Part shown: positions 20,895 to 33,110 of the stretch, piece after piece
Layout of the letters: each line of letters starts with the position of its first letter
Numbering within the stretch: position 1 is the stretch's first letter
Assembly: GCA_024336345.1 (NCBI GenBank)
Contig: JANFOG010000005.1
Coordinates: 124,001-188,000 of the forward strand
Reading direction: 5' to 3'
Source of the DNA: Mariannaea sp. PMI_226
Taxonomy: Eukaryota > Ascomycota > Sordariomycetes > Hypocreales > Nectriaceae
Length of the DNA stretch: 64,000 bases
Notes under the pieces: generated by a model
Databases searched by the model: none
Told to the model about the DNA's origin: nothing
What the model saw: the letters and a program-made list of their open reading frames with translations, nothing else
Translations under genes and position numbers: made by a program

Positions 20895-22916
20895 TTTGAG
20901 AGGGTGTGATTTTTATTTTATTTCATCGAGAGCGACTTTGGATGAGGCATAAAATACACGCAATGTCGGCGCATAACATGGAAAGCTAGATAGTCTATGG
21001 ATCAAAACATTTTGGCGAGAGGTTGATAGTAATAGATTGTATTATTGTATCTGCCACCATAAAGTTGACTCTAGTAAATTCGGTATTTTCCGTTTGATGT
21101 ATTCTTTCCCCAACGTGACATCATCACTCAGTTCTCCCCAAAAGAAAAGAAAAGGAAAAAAAAAAAAGAAAAAAGAGAAAGCAAAAATCTGGACAGAGAT
21201 GCCAGGTTTTCCCAAATGCCCTTGGGCAGCGTCATGGGCGCCGTAGCCGTCATCATTCTGTGTTATCCAATGGAACTGGAGTTGAGAAGCATTGCCGAGC
21301 TAGCGATTACTTGCGTGGAATTATCGACTCACTATCGGGAGCTGGCAAACGCCTTCTGCTTACTTTCGGGGACCTGGAGAGCTCAGCCCAACCCACTATT
21401 AGGTCCAGGCCAGCAACAGGTAATCTCCACCCACCGTGAGCTAACTTACAGCATTGACAGTCATAATGCGCAAAGTGGTCGTGCCTTGTGCTACTGAGAT
21501 CTGACTGGACTTTTGACTTGAGACATGTTCTTCGTATGCAGGGCACGTCAGTCTGAACCTCGACAGACCACGCGCCGGACGGAATGGATGTCCGGCCCCC
21601 CGGCTGGTCTCATTGAGTGCAAAGGAACGAGCATTGTACAACAGTTTTTTTTCGATACAGTAGTTAAGACATCCCATATTTCTTTCCTGAAATCGCCTCC
21701 AATCTACCAGAAAGACAAGAGCCGGATTTCGCAGCACATTAAAAGCAAATGCTCACTGCTTTGGTATTGGACGTGATGAGACAAAGGTAAGAGTCATCTT
21801 GGTGGATGATGACCTCGGAAGCTGCACAGCGAATAGCAGCTGAGCTCGAGCAGGAATTAATTCCTGCGGAATTGCATCACTACACTCTGCGGTCCAGGAT
21901 ATTACCATGCGTCGAAGCAAAGTCAGGGTTATTTGCAAGCTCAAGGAGGCGGGAAACACGAAAGAGGAGGCGCGCACACTCCCTGAGTAGATATAGACCT
22001 AATGGATCAATATTGTAGTCACTATAATTTCAAGACATGAGTAGAAAGATGTAGATCAAAGAGAACCAAGAAGTCAGGGTTCTGGATAGGGAATATGAAT
22101 AGTATCAGCCCAATGACTTCACACGTAGCTACAGGGTATTTATCTGTGTAAACCTGTGGAAATGGGGAAACATGCGACGCACAGAGGTAATGGCAGGAGA
22201 CCGAGAAAATTTCTTGGATACGTGCAATGTCAATTGACAGAGCCATACTGCATTGATTACACGTTGATCTTCGAATAGAACGGGGGTCGGACAAAAATTA
22301 CAAAGACGGACGCGGTGACTTTTTTCCCCGATGACTCGACGGTGCCCCTTTCAAGCTTGACGTCATGCGGAATAATAATTGCAAGCCGCCCGATCCTTAT
22401 GGCGGATTCATCTTTAACGCCGATTGCCTCACGCGTTAAGGAGGAGACATGCTCAAAACACATAGGCATCCCCAACAAGGCCAGTTTTGTCAAGTGGAAA
22501 TATTATTCGGCAACACGGTAGTATTGTGGACAGTGCCAGGAGACGCCATCAACTCCTCTGCTCATTTCATAATAATCAGAGTTCAGCAAGGCCGCCTCGA
22601 TCAACTGGGACTAATGTGGGCAGGGAACACCATTCTTCTTTTCGGGAATGGCGCCAAAGAGGTCTCCCCTGCGCTAGCCCGAAATGTTGATGCACCCACT
22701 GTCTGCACGCAGGGAACACCATTTTCCTCTTTGGAATAGAGCCTCATTGAAACTGAAGGTGAATATTGTAAGAAGTCTTTGCAAAGAACGGTCGAAAATG
22801 CCATCGACATGTCTATATAAACCACTCTACATCCAAGATGTTGGTAGAGGAAAAAAACCACCATTCACTCCCAATTACTCAGTCTCAAATAATACAATCC
22901 AAGTTCCAACACCAAC
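20895..22916. other. intergenic, 2.0 kb, upstream of the SDR gene
   Basis: No convincing gene. It contains A-rich runs near 21140-21185. Two imperfect copies of a GGGAACACCATT-containing segment lie about 88 bp apart (22623 and 22711). The last 100 bp carry a TATA-like box for the SDR gene. Confidence 0.5.
22814..22821 (+). promoter_or_regulatory. TATA box of the SDR gene
   Basis: TATATAAA about 100 bp upstream of the ATG at 22917, a good core-promoter match at a normal fungal distance. Confidence 0.5.
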
Positions 22917-23842
22917 ATGATTTCTGCAACCGACTCACTATCCCTTGCCGGCAAGATTGCCATCATTACTGGCTCTGGCAAGGAAAACGGCATCGGAGCC
23001 GGTATTGCTCGAAAACTTGCTCAGGCAGGTGCCCGAGTCGTCATCAACTATGTCTCCGATTTCACAGGGCCTCGTGCATCCAAGCTGGCCATCCAAATTG
23101 AGAGCGAGGTGGGCAAGGACAACGTCCTTGTGATCAAGGCCGATGTGTCTACGGTTGATGGCGCAAAACTCCTCGTTGAACAGACATTAAAAGGCTTCGA
23201 AGTCGACCACATTGATATCCTAGGTAAGTTCCATTGTGCTGGGAATGTTGGGAGTCCCGTATGTTCTACCTTGCTGACAATCCTTCACAGTGAACAATGC
23301 GGCCATGGGAGGGTTCGGATCCGTCTTGACAACTGCGCCGGAAGAACTTGTCAATATGTTCAATGTCAACGTTTTTAGTGCGATTTATATGATCCAGGCT
23401 GTGGTTCCATGGATGCCAGCCGGAGGTCGAATCATAAACATTGGGAGTGTCGCATCCAAGTTGGGTCTTGTCGGCTTGCCAGTCTATGGAGCTACAAAAG
23501 CTGCCGTGGGAGCGTTGACTTTTAGCATGTCTCATGAGGTATGTTAACTCGGTCTCCATCATGAAATATCGCTAATAACGCCCTTTTGTTCAGCTTGGCC
23601 ATGAGAAGGGCATTACCATCAACACTATTGCTCCTGGTCCGGTCGAAACGGACTCGTTCCCGTCAGAGGGTCCCCCACCCGTCCAGCAGTTGAAGAACTA
23701 TCTTGTTTCCATGACCCGGGCTGAAGATAGACCGGGAACGACCGACGATATTGCGGACACTGCCCTTTTCCTGGCTAGCGAAAAGAGTCGGTGGATAACC
23801 GGGCAATGGATCTCGGTGAGTGGAGGCATCACAGGGATGTAG
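22917..23842 (+). CDS. short-chain dehydrogenase/reductase (classical SDR)
   Basis: NAD(P)(H)-dependent oxidoreductase. Exons 22917-23223, 23291-23538 and 23594-23842 give 267 residues. The nucleotide-binding turn is TGSGKENGIGAG (residues 19-30), a slightly extended form of TGxxxGxG. NNAA is at 104-107, the catalytic Ser in IGSVASK (155/158) and YGATK supplies Tyr168 and Lys172. The late PGPVETD and the WITGQWISVSGG end are typical of 3-oxoacyl-ACP-reductase-like/versicolorin-reductase-like fungal SDRs. Its stop codon lies inside the last codons of the convergent transcription factor gene on the other strand, an unusually tight arrangement. Substrate unknown; a secondary-metabolite or detoxification role is possible. 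Confidence 0.92.
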
Positions 23843-25524
23843 GGGAGCTCCGAAAGTTATCAGTAGTCATGCATATGTTCCAATCCTTCCTTTCCTCATG
23901 TATCCAGAAGGGTGGAAGAGAGGTAGTAGTATAGTTCTCAATCTCATTTGCCAAATTTCTCGCTTCACTGGATTGCAGTGCGTTGATCCATACCAGTTCT
24001 TTTACGTTGTTGAAAACTGCGACCGCGTTCGGAAGGCCCAACGTTTTCATCAGCAGAAAAATTTGAGGAATGAGCACCTCTTTGGCACTCATTGGATGCA
24101 GTGAAGCCCCTGTGATTAATGCCCAGATATGTAGACGTCCGATAGGCCCATCATCAGCGCTAAGACACGCCACCGATGCTGATTTCTGTGCGAATTGTGC
24201 TTGAAGCAGAGGCATGTCCGACGCATTGAGTGAGAACTCCTTTTTGAGCCCGGAAAGAAGCATTAGAAAGGCCAAAGTAGCTAGATCTTCCACCGCCTGG
24301 TCAGATTGGTTGTGTGTTTTGATGCATGAACCGTTGTTCATGGAGAGAATATTATGGGTGACTGGTCCTATCAGACGAATCGCACCAATCTCGTCTTCCC
24401 AGAACTCTTTCGAGTTGTCTTTGGCATTTATTATGTTTGAAATTAGCTGCATTTTCCGGAATATGGTCGCCATCCAGGTCATTTCGGGGCATCCAGTCTC
24501 TAGTGAAGACAAAAATTGTTCCAACTCTGGTGTGCCGACTTGGTTTCTGTGAACGTCTAGCCCGCGTGGAATTGACACTCTCGGCTGAGAATTCGTGACA
24601 GTTCTGCCGACTAAATCTAACCTGCCAATCGTCAGTCTTTCATTCATCATTCTGGCAGATTCCGATTGTACCAAAATGCCATCAAAGGAATCTCGTTCTC
24701 TAATCCATCGAACCCTCCGCGAAGTTTGGAAATACGTTCCAACCCGTCAAGGTGAACTGCCCAGCGACTCCAATTGCCGACGTTTGTCTAATCATAGGGT
24801 CAATTACGTGTTATGTCAAGAAAAGAGGCTACAAGCCTGGGCTTTAACTCACATCGTGGCACACGCATCCAAGAATAGTCGCGATCACCCCCACGCTCAT
24901 ACAGTCCTCTGGGTGAGCAAGGCGGGTATTTAACTGAGACAAAGCCTTACAGTAGTATTTCATGGACTCAGGATTCTCTAGATACTCCATGTGCATCAGA
25001 CCTTGTCTGTGGTCTTGGAAAAGGATAGTGCTCGCTAAAGAAAGATAGAACGCGGTAGGATCTGAAAGTCCGATTCTTATCCAGACAGCGTGGAATGGGC
25101 GATACTTGTAATCAGCCTCGGCTCTCACTAGGATACGAGTTAGGAGTGCTTTTCAAGGCTTCGGGTAGAACAAGAGCGCCCATCCTCAATAAAGCTTGGA
25201 AAACGTACTAATATGGACAATTTGCAGGTCACGCTCATCCAAATCCATTCCAAAAACGCCGGAGGCCATAGGCGGTCTAGGGACTTGGAGTGGATAGTCA
25301 ACTGTTGGATATGACGGGGATGTCTGCAACTTGACCTGTTTAGAGCCTAGGCAGTTTGGCTGGGTTGAATGCGGGCGGACTCTGAGCTCGATGACTTGCG
25401 CCCGGGGACGTTTCCGACGAGCTCGCCCAATATCTTTCATAACATGACGTTTGATTAATTTTTGGGTATGATTGCTTTGGGCATCGCTTGGTTGCGTGAT
25501 ATTCACGAATTGCAGCACTGTCAT
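23829..25524 (-). CDS. fungal-specific transcription factor-like protein, second copy of this type
   Basis: Exons 25524-25209, 25127-24853, 24787-24672 and 24621-23829 close to 499 residues. Introns are 81, 65, 50 and all GT..AG; the 50-nt one has a GACTGAC branch site and is the only splice that bridges two frames while giving a family-like AFWLDLVGR. The protein opens MTVLQFVNITQPSD and continues to a basic run (IKRHVMKDIGRARRKRPRA). This is the same layout as the gene at 6798-8558: a short FVN/FIS box, a basic stretch, then a long helical region. No Zn2Cys6 cluster is visible. Start at 25524 is chosen because the FVN box normally lies at the very N-terminus; the frame is open further upstream to 25674. 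It is tail to tail with the SDR gene, sharing 14 bp of coding sequence. Confidence 0.75.
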
Positions 25525-25898
25525 GGTTGGAAAACTGTGGTGAAACAGAACATCAGTCAGCGGTCCGAGAGGAAATGCGTCCGAAGGAATTAGCCGTAAG
25601 GAATCAGTCACATGACCTCCATCACAAGGTAAGAGAGCAGCTTCTGGCTCTGTAATGGGACATTGAATCAACAAATTGATTTTTTTTTTTTTTTTTAATT
25701 GTAACGAGGAAGCAAACAGTAAGCTTAGGCTTGTCTTCCCCTGTACGCTTGAAGCATGTGTGCCCAGCGAATCCTCACTGGCACGAAATGCTATATAGCT
25801 GGGTCATGCTTTGATGTGGCAATCAAGATTGGTACCCTTTGATTGAGAGAAAACTAGTCTGCTGCCACCTAATTAGATAGTCGATTAAAATATTATGG
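25525..25898. other. short intergenic spacer with a long T run
   Basis: Between two minus-strand genes; it holds the promoter of the transcription factor and the 3' end of the DOPA-dioxygenase-like gene. A run of about 18 T lies near 25680-25697. Confidence 0.5.
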
Positions 25899-26561
25899 TC
25901 AATCGAATAGAGTTGTATCGAGAGGATATTTTTCTCCCATCCAGATGGCCCTTTCTGTGTGATCGAGTTTCGCTACCTCGTGAGAATTTTCATTCTCGCT
26001 TGCGACCACATTGGGATGCACCAGAGCCGACAAGGGCCCACGCCAGATGGCAAGCCAAGGGATAAAAGCTCCAAATTGAGCAGGAGTAAAGAGGTTCACC
26101 TCAAACATGGCGACAGGATGAGGTCCGATAGGTCGGTCCCAGAATTTGTAGATGCGTAACTCAGGAACTGTCAAGCAAAGATTACTTTCTGAGGATTGGA
26201 TCAAGGGTAACAGATGAGGAAGCTAACACTCTCTTCGAATACGCTGCCATAGCTCGTAGGCGTATTTTTTCTGTTCTTCGTTTGATTGGAGGTAGTAGAT
26301 GTGGACGTCGCTAATGTATTGAGATGTTGTTACCATCTCTGCTCGATCTTCAGAGAGCGCGGAGTCAGTCTGGGATGATACTTACAAACCTCCCCGCTTG
26401 CCCTTGTCCAGAGGGTCAATGAAATTCTCGTAAGCATCACTCAGCTTTTCTGCTGGTGGGTTGGCGAAGCTTTTCCCGTCTGCTGCCCTGTCCTCAGACA
26501 GAGGGGGGGCGTTTTCATAGCCACTGAGAGGAGAGGGGTAAGTCGACGCGGCGCGAACCAT
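25899..26561 (-). CDS. DOPA 4,5-dioxygenase family protein
   Basis: Exons 26561-26386, 26310-26228 and 26167-25899 give 175 residues. The core reads FDVHIYYLQ, then FPELRIYKFWDRPIGPHPVAMFEV, FIPWLAIWRGPLSALVHPN and DHTERAIWMGE. These carry the His residues (VHIYY, GPHPV, LVHPN, DHTE) conserved in the DOPA 4,5-dioxygenase family, which includes the pigment enzyme DODA of mushrooms and many uncharacterised fungal and bacterial proteins. In characterised members these histidines bind iron for extradiol cleavage of catechols; a catechol substrate here is inference. The long Ser/Pro/Asp N-terminus is common in ascomycete members. Confidence 0.88.
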
Positions 26562-27538
26562 CTTGAAGAAAAATGCTATCTTGCTAGAGATAAATATTGT
26601 GGGCTGTGCTACTGGGTGGGCAACTTGATAGATACGGTCAAATCCGGCATGTCCTCAACTCAATCGTTTACTGGGGATCTAGATAACTCGACAAGCTCCT
26701 GAGGCCTTTATATACCTATACAAGCCGCTCGGAGCCGTACATGAGGGACAGGGGTGGATAATGCTGCTTATCAATCTGATAATTTCCCGAACGGTGAATG
26801 ACGGCAGAAAGCAAAAAGCCGCGCGGAATGACGTGCACATGCACGCACGCACACCTGAACGAACACCATCCGAATACTACCTTGCCTACGAAATAGGTAT
26901 CTTGTCAATTACAAGCAAACCCTCGACACCAATGGCATACCTTGGGTACCTTGCCTGTCGTAGCACAGTATAGCCCCATCTTGCATTCTTACTCTTAACC
27001 GCGGCACAGCGCTGCGCCTCCCTTCCCTTTCCTTCCCCTCCCCACACCCATTTTCCGGTCAAACTCCAACCAAATTGTTCCGGCGTCACAACTTGAGGCT
27101 ACTTACGTTAAGTTTCTTCGTTGGTCAGATGTCTCTGTCTCAGCATACAAACCTTTAACAATAGTCATTGCAATTCTTCTCATTTTCTCTATGTTTTCCA
27201 TAGCCATTCATTTCTCATGACCTAAAGTATCCAGCCCAACCATTTCCTATGATTGGAAAGACCCATCCATCTTTTCCTCTTGAGTGAATTCGGCATGAGA
27301 AATTACCCTGTCCGAATAGATTGTAATCTGCGATTAAACGCTGCGGAGGGAAAATAGTCGTGCGAAATGCTATAATGATTTTGAAGACTATCATAACATG
27401 TTCTCAGAACATTTTGTCTCGTAGAGACGATTAAACTGAACTATAAATATACATGGTGGCATGCTGCATGTTGCATAGCAAGAATAATGTACACATGAAA
27501 CCGAATGAACATCCACCTTTTTTTCCCACTTTGGTCTT
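26562..27538. other. intergenic, about 1 kb
   Basis: No gene seen. It contains the promoter of the minus-strand DOPA-dioxygenase-like gene and, at its right side, the 3' end of the secreted-protein gene. Confidence 0.5.
26705..26714 (-). promoter_or_regulatory. TATA box of the DOPA-dioxygenase-like gene
   Basis: On the minus strand this reads TATATAAAGG, about 145 bp upstream of the ATG at 26561. Confidence 0.45.
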
Positions 27539-29049
27539 TTACTCGATCTTGGTGACATGGATGGTCGAACATACTCCTTCGCCACCGCCGAGGCAGCCGG
27601 TAGAGTCCATCTCTGGCTCAATGAAATAAGCGTCCAAGTTGAAGTAGCATGTAGGTACCTTGCCCCAGACAATGTTGCCGAGATCGATATTGTCGCTGCC
27701 TCCACCATTGAGCGCGCAGTCAATAATACCAGTGTAGTATGGCTCCCGGTTTCCAAGACCATATTTGGCCATATTGTCATAAAGTTCACCCTCGGCCTCG
27801 ACCCAAGAAAGAGTTGTCATAGTGTCGCCCTGTGTCCTCATAAGATAGAAGCAGTATTCTTCACCGTCTCTGAGTGGGAGCCACTGGCGGCCTGTAGAAT
27901 AGCCGCAAGTTTCGCGTGTAAGAACATTGTCACGCTTGTCGGCAACAAGGACCAAACCGGCAGCCTTCAAAATATCGTTGGCCACCTTAATCTTAAGGTT
28001 ATTGGAAATAGATTCAAGGGTGGCGGTAACGGCGACCGTATCATCGTCGACAAGGAACCAACCACCGTTGAAAAATTTGGCGATCTTGCTCTGATAGGTG
28101 TCCCACATGGGTGCTGGCAAGGAATTATACTCATCCTCACTTTGGCCACCTCCTGTGGCGATACGAAGAGTATTCTTGAGCGCGTCGGTTGCCTTTGCAA
28201 AGGCATCAGAGAGGCCAGCTGAGATGCTGCCTTGGTCAATTTTGTCATCCTGGCCAATGGCGAGGGCAGAGAAGATGCCGCCGAGGATGCCGAAGCCAGC
28301 ACCGATGCCAGTACCCTATTGTAAGGCTTGAAGTCAGCAATAGAGCAAACAATGGAAAACATGAAGTAATAAATGTCAAAAACGTACTGCTCCTGGGACA
28401 AGACTTCCAAGAGCTCCTCCCATTCCAGCGGCGGCAGCAAGCCAGGACAGCACATCGCCAGAGTTATCTTCAGAGCCCTGAAAGTCGCTGACCATCTGTC
28501 CGATGTTCAGTCCAGCGATAAGAGTGCTATCACTGAGTTGAGTGTGCAGCACGTTAAACTTTCCATGCAAGCCCTTGACAGCTTGGAAGATCCAGTAGGA
28601 GTTTTTACCCAATGCAGTTGTCCCGTACTTGTCAAATTGATCCTCACAGCTCATGTTGTCCAGGGGCTCACAATCGTCGCCAAGCTGGGCACAGCCATCG
28701 GCACCAGACTTTCCTGAAGCACCGCCTCGGATTTGGTTTTCCATGTCTTTGATCCATGAGTTTTGTCCCTCTGTTGAAATAGTTAGTCAAACTCTTCTCA
28801 TCTTGACGGGACGGAAGCGTGTGCGTGGAAATTCAAAACATGAAACTAACCTGATGAAGTGGTGATAAATAGGTCAAGAGAGACGCCCGCCCATGTGTTT
28901 TCCCAGACTGCCTGGGCACCTTCTGGGGTTCTCAGATCCCAACCCTTGCAGAGTGTGTCCTTGCTGTCCAAGGCATCTCGCTTGAAGTTGGTAACTGGTG
29001 AGGCCGTAGTTGAGATGGCAAGAGCCAGAAGACCGGCAGCGGACTTCAT
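27539..29049 (-). CDS. secreted protein of unknown function with Gly/Ala-rich hydrophobic stretch
   Basis: Exons 29049-28851, 28770-28388 and 28315-27539 give 452 residues. The signal peptide is at about 1-17 (MKSAAGLLALAISTTAS), with a possible KR processing site near residue 24. The N-terminal third contains conserved-looking Cys residues (LCKGW, GCAQLGDDCEPLDNMSCED). A hydrophobic, glycine-rich stretch of about 40 residues spans roughly 176-215 (SWLAAAAGMGGALGSLVPGA, then GTGIGAGFGILGGIF). The C-terminal part is soluble-looking with several Cys. I do not recognise a characterised family. The central stretch could be a membrane-inserting hairpin or a buried helical pair. Many fungi encode such secreted hypothetical proteins; effector, pore-forming or structural roles are all unproven. 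Confidence 0.75.
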
Positions 29050-31956
29050 TGTGGTATCAAGGGTAGAGGATTTGGAGGCTTAACAAAGAATCTTTACGCC
29101 AGAATCAAGTGAGTGACGGCGAGTGGTGAGAAGGAGAAAAGACAAGAGACGACGAGCTAGTGCTTAGAACAAGGTAAAAACATGAGAAACGACAGTCACA
29201 AGAGTTGACCTATATATGTATCTTTTTTTTTTATTATTTGTTTCCAAGCTGCCGAGCGTAAAAGCCATAAGATGAGGATGAGTTGTGCCTAGTCCTTCGA
29301 CTCGATTGGGTCGGGTCCGGGATCCCGCGCGTATCGAGTCGCTCGCCATTGCTCGTCATTGGCTCGTGAACGATGACTTTCAACTACCTACCTAGAGGAC
29401 CAGGTTTAACATGCCAGGAGCTGCAGGGCTCGCAAGGTTGGGGTCGCATCATCAAAACTAAACATAGCCCCCAATCCGACCCCAGATATGTTTGTCTTCA
29501 AGGTTAATATTAAGTACCGCAACCCTGGGGCTTTAGCCTGCACGGTCGTCCAATTTCACGGTAGAGATCAAAGATGCCGAGCGGTTGAGGGCGGCAAGCT
29601 GTCGCTCTCATTCGTTGATGTACGAGTCTCCCTGGTCATGAAACGGTTCGGTAGTCTCCGCACTTAAGCCTGACCCGGTAGTCCATGGTCCCTCTAATGC
29701 AGGAGCATATTATTAGCACTCCACTATGGGGAACAAAGCGATAGCCATTCGAGATGCATTTTTGCCAGCTAAAATCCCTCTTGAGGCTAGAAGCAAGTTT
29801 CGACGGAATTCAGCCAATTGACATCCTATCACGCGGCATGTTTGGCTTAAATGGACCATCTATTAGACACAGGCGTCACGCAATAATTTGCCTGGCCTGA
29901 TGTGTCTTTTAATGCCCCGAGGTAGAGCCCACTACGACGTTGCAGCCTTCCTTGCCTGTTTTAAGTAAGTTGACTTGACGCGGAGGCGAAGTGAGGAAAC
30001 GCTATACTCCGTACAGCTCCATGTCGTGAAGTGAGTCGATGATTATATGCACATTTGGTACTGATGTGGGCGCATCTGCACTCGAGAGATGATGAGGCAA
30101 ATCCAATGTGGAAGGTGCCAGTTATCTTTTCCCTAATATGCAATGTCAATGGCACCGTCTAGGGTATTCCGAATTGCTACTGACATGCAACAGGAAACAC
30201 ATGAAGCCTATCCTGTGGTACTAGTGTATGTAGGTAGGTAGTGGGTGTGGTGTGGTGGATGGTAATTATTGGCCATCAAGTTGACTGGGTTTGACTGGTG
30301 AGAGCCACGTGCCGTTCAAAGAGTAGGCACTAGATATGTCAATAATTTAATTTTTTGATCCAGCAGAATAGTGTAGGCAGTGTAGTCCTGCGACAGAAAA
30401 GTTGGTTTATTGGCAGACACACGAAGCAATTGGCTTGTGTTCTGTGTACCATCACTTCGCAACGCATCGGCTGTGCGATATTCCTCATGTGCGGTATGGA
30501 GTTGCCTATTACGTAGTATTCTACACTCCCTAGGACAGATCAAATGTCAGAATGGAAATGAGGCATGCGAACCGAGTGATACGAGCTGCTACGCTAGGAG
30601 AAAGAAAAATAGGGGACTTTTGTTACAGTAATTGCTGATCATCGGCTCCGAGCGCCCGTCCTGCCTCCGAGTTCGTCATGTCCACGAAATTTTCCTACTG
30701 GGTCATACAGCGCCAAGTTGGTGACGACGGGATTTCGGAAACATGCATTCCCATCTCTCGCGCTAGTATCGTGCACTTGCGGTCATCAGGGAAGCCAATG
30801 TGAGAGGATGGAGCTGAATGCTGGTCAAGCCCTGGTAATGAGATCTAATTAGGCATGGGGTACCCCTAGGTACGGAAGTTTTGGCGAGATTGGCGACAAG
30901 CATCTACTTTCATAGTATTTGGTATTTGTCCGCGTGCTCAATCGAGGCTTTGCGCGTACCACAGTATTTCCAATGTGTGGCTTATTCATGTGAAGATAAA
31001 CCTAGGCCCCCTCCGATCAAATACCCAGATCATACTTAAGACTTTCTAACGAGATGGCTGACTGGTGGGATTTCCCTTGATTGAGTCTGTGCCGTGCCGC
31101 ACTCCAAATCCCGTCTCGCTTTCTTCTCTTTCGAGTTCGTATTGCTGCTTATGCAAATTTCCTGTTTGAAGCTGTGATTTTATTGCAACAGGAGATAATT
31201 TACTTCGGGTTTGAGCCGTGCCTGATCTCATTATTGCTAAATTGCTCTCTAATAAAGTGTACATGTTTTATGCTGTCCAAATAACGTCCTGGTTTTTCGG
31301 AACATTTCTTTGTTACATTCTGCAGGAGATGTCATCTTTCACGATCATATTTGGTTCTTGTCGCCATGCCTGCCAAAAAGTAGTGTCATTAGGGTCATTA
31401 GGGTCATAATTGGACTTTAGTTCAGTGCGTGATCTTCGATGCCAGAAATCTGTGTACCGCAAAAATCCCGAGCAATTTATTCAAGACTGTCTACCACGTT
31501 TCCTCTGTACAGCTGAATTCACACCTGGGTAACACATCGCGGTTGGCTGATCACTCTGATGACATGGGGCATTGGAGGACAAGAGTCCGAAATGAAATGG
31601 CAACGTCACACAATTTCAAGGGTGTACTTGATCCCATTTATATAGGTAGGTCCCGCAGGTCACCTTGACAGTGGAAACCTGGCTTCCATAATCTATCTGG
31701 TAATTATTGACTTGGTAACGCATTTTGCCACACGACTTTTACGGTACTTGATTACCTAGGGTAGATTGTTGAACAGCGAGCGTATGTTTGAGCCCAAAGC
31801 TTGGCTGCTTGAAACCACCTTGGAAAGATTGGTGTAGCTGAATCACAAGCTTCTTGCTAGCAACCTCTTTGGACGCCTTTCTACTTGGCCTGGTCACCTT
31901 CTTGTGGATTAGAGCTGCATCTCATGAGCGTATCTCATGATACTATAAAATTATCC
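29050..31956. other. intergenic, 2.9 kb
   Basis: No gene that I can support. A TATATA element near 29211-29220 lies about 165 bp upstream of the secreted-protein ATG (minus strand). A short tandem of GTCATTAGG units lies at about 31383-31407. Confidence 0.5.
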
Positions 31957-33110
31957 CTACAAGATAAACTCATCCTCAACCACCTCATTGGGTCCAGCTA
32001 TGAGAAGCTTGATAACCCCTCCCTCGCTGACCTTGCGAATTGCCCCTTCTGCAGAACGGAAATTCACAATTCCCGTGATCAACTTGCTAACTTTGACCTG
32101 TCCACTGCCAATAAGGTCCAAGGCAAGCTTGAAATCACCGCTGGAGTAGCGGAATGATCCATGTGCCGTGATCTCCTTCATGCACATGGCCATTATAGGA
32201 AAAGAAATATCTGCTTTGCCCATGCCTCCCTGCACAAAGGTCCCACCCCTGCGAGTCGCGTGCAAGGCAGTCTGTATGCTGAGTTCTGCGCCGGATGCGT
32301 CAATAGCCACGTCTGCCCCAGCCCGGCCAAGACCAGCAGCTTGCAAGATGTGTGCCGCATTCTGAGACGGGTCTTTGCTCTGAGGCAGCACGACGTGTGT
32401 CGCTGCAAATTCCTTTGCAACATCAAGCTTTAACTGGACGATGTCGACACAAACAACCGTCGCTGCCCCGTAGACGCGTGCGACACTTGCACAGAGCAGG
32501 CCGACAGGTCCGGCGCCGAAAATTATGACAGATGTACCCGGAGTAATCTGAGCCAATCGCACAATGTGCACAGCTACAGCAAGCGGCTCAGCCAATGCAC
32601 CCTCGTGTAGAGAGACATGATCAGGTAGCTTGTAGCAGAAATCATCCGCAGCGACAAAGAAGCCCGTAAGGGTTCCGTGGTATGGCGGCGATGCCGCGAA
32701 TACCATATCCTCGCACAAATTATATTTGCCGGACAGGCAAGCCTCGCACCGCCGGCACGGAAACCCAGGCTCGACGGCGACCCGATCGCCTGGGAGAAGG
32801 CTGGTGACCTTACTGCCTACTTGCACGACAGTGCCGACAGCCTCGTGCCCGAGGACGATGGGCTGTTGGATTACGGATCCTGCGACACCTCCATGGCGGT
32901 AGAAATGCACATCGGAACCACATACTCCCGTATAGTTGATGGCGAGCAAGACATCGTGAGGCGATTGCAGCTCAGGAATTGGTCTATCTGCAAATGACAC
33001 CTCACCGGGGTGGTTCAGGTAGAAGGATAGGTTCTGAAAGGCAAATAAGTAAAGGAATAGTCAGAAAGTTCTCCGTTGCATTGGTGTTGGCATACAGAAG
33101 CGCCCTCCAT
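31957..33110 (-). CDS. zinc-dependent polyol dehydrogenase (xylitol/sorbitol dehydrogenase type)
   Basis: Medium-chain dehydrogenase oxidising a polyol (xylitol, sorbitol or L-arabitol) with NAD+. Exons 33110-33096 and 33033-31957 give 363 residues. The 15-nt first exon (M-E-G-A-S) was placed because the splice yields SNLSFYLN, the usual xylitol-dehydrogenase N-terminus, and the intron has a CTGAC branch site. Catalytic zinc ligands are visible: Cys43 in GVCGSDVHF and His68-Glu69 in GHE. The structural zinc Cys98, Cys101, Cys104 and Cys112 are all present. The Rossmann motif is FGAGPVGLL (178-186) and Asp202 at the end of beta-2 argues for NAD+ over NADP+. Choice among xylitol, sorbitol and arabitol is not possible by eye. 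Confidence 0.93.

Noticed and set aside
24622..24671. Premature stop (TGA TGA) in the second transcription factor gene
   Set aside because: The stops fall inside a 50-nt intron with a GTAC donor, GACTGAC branch site and GCAG end; splicing yields a continuous, family-like frame.
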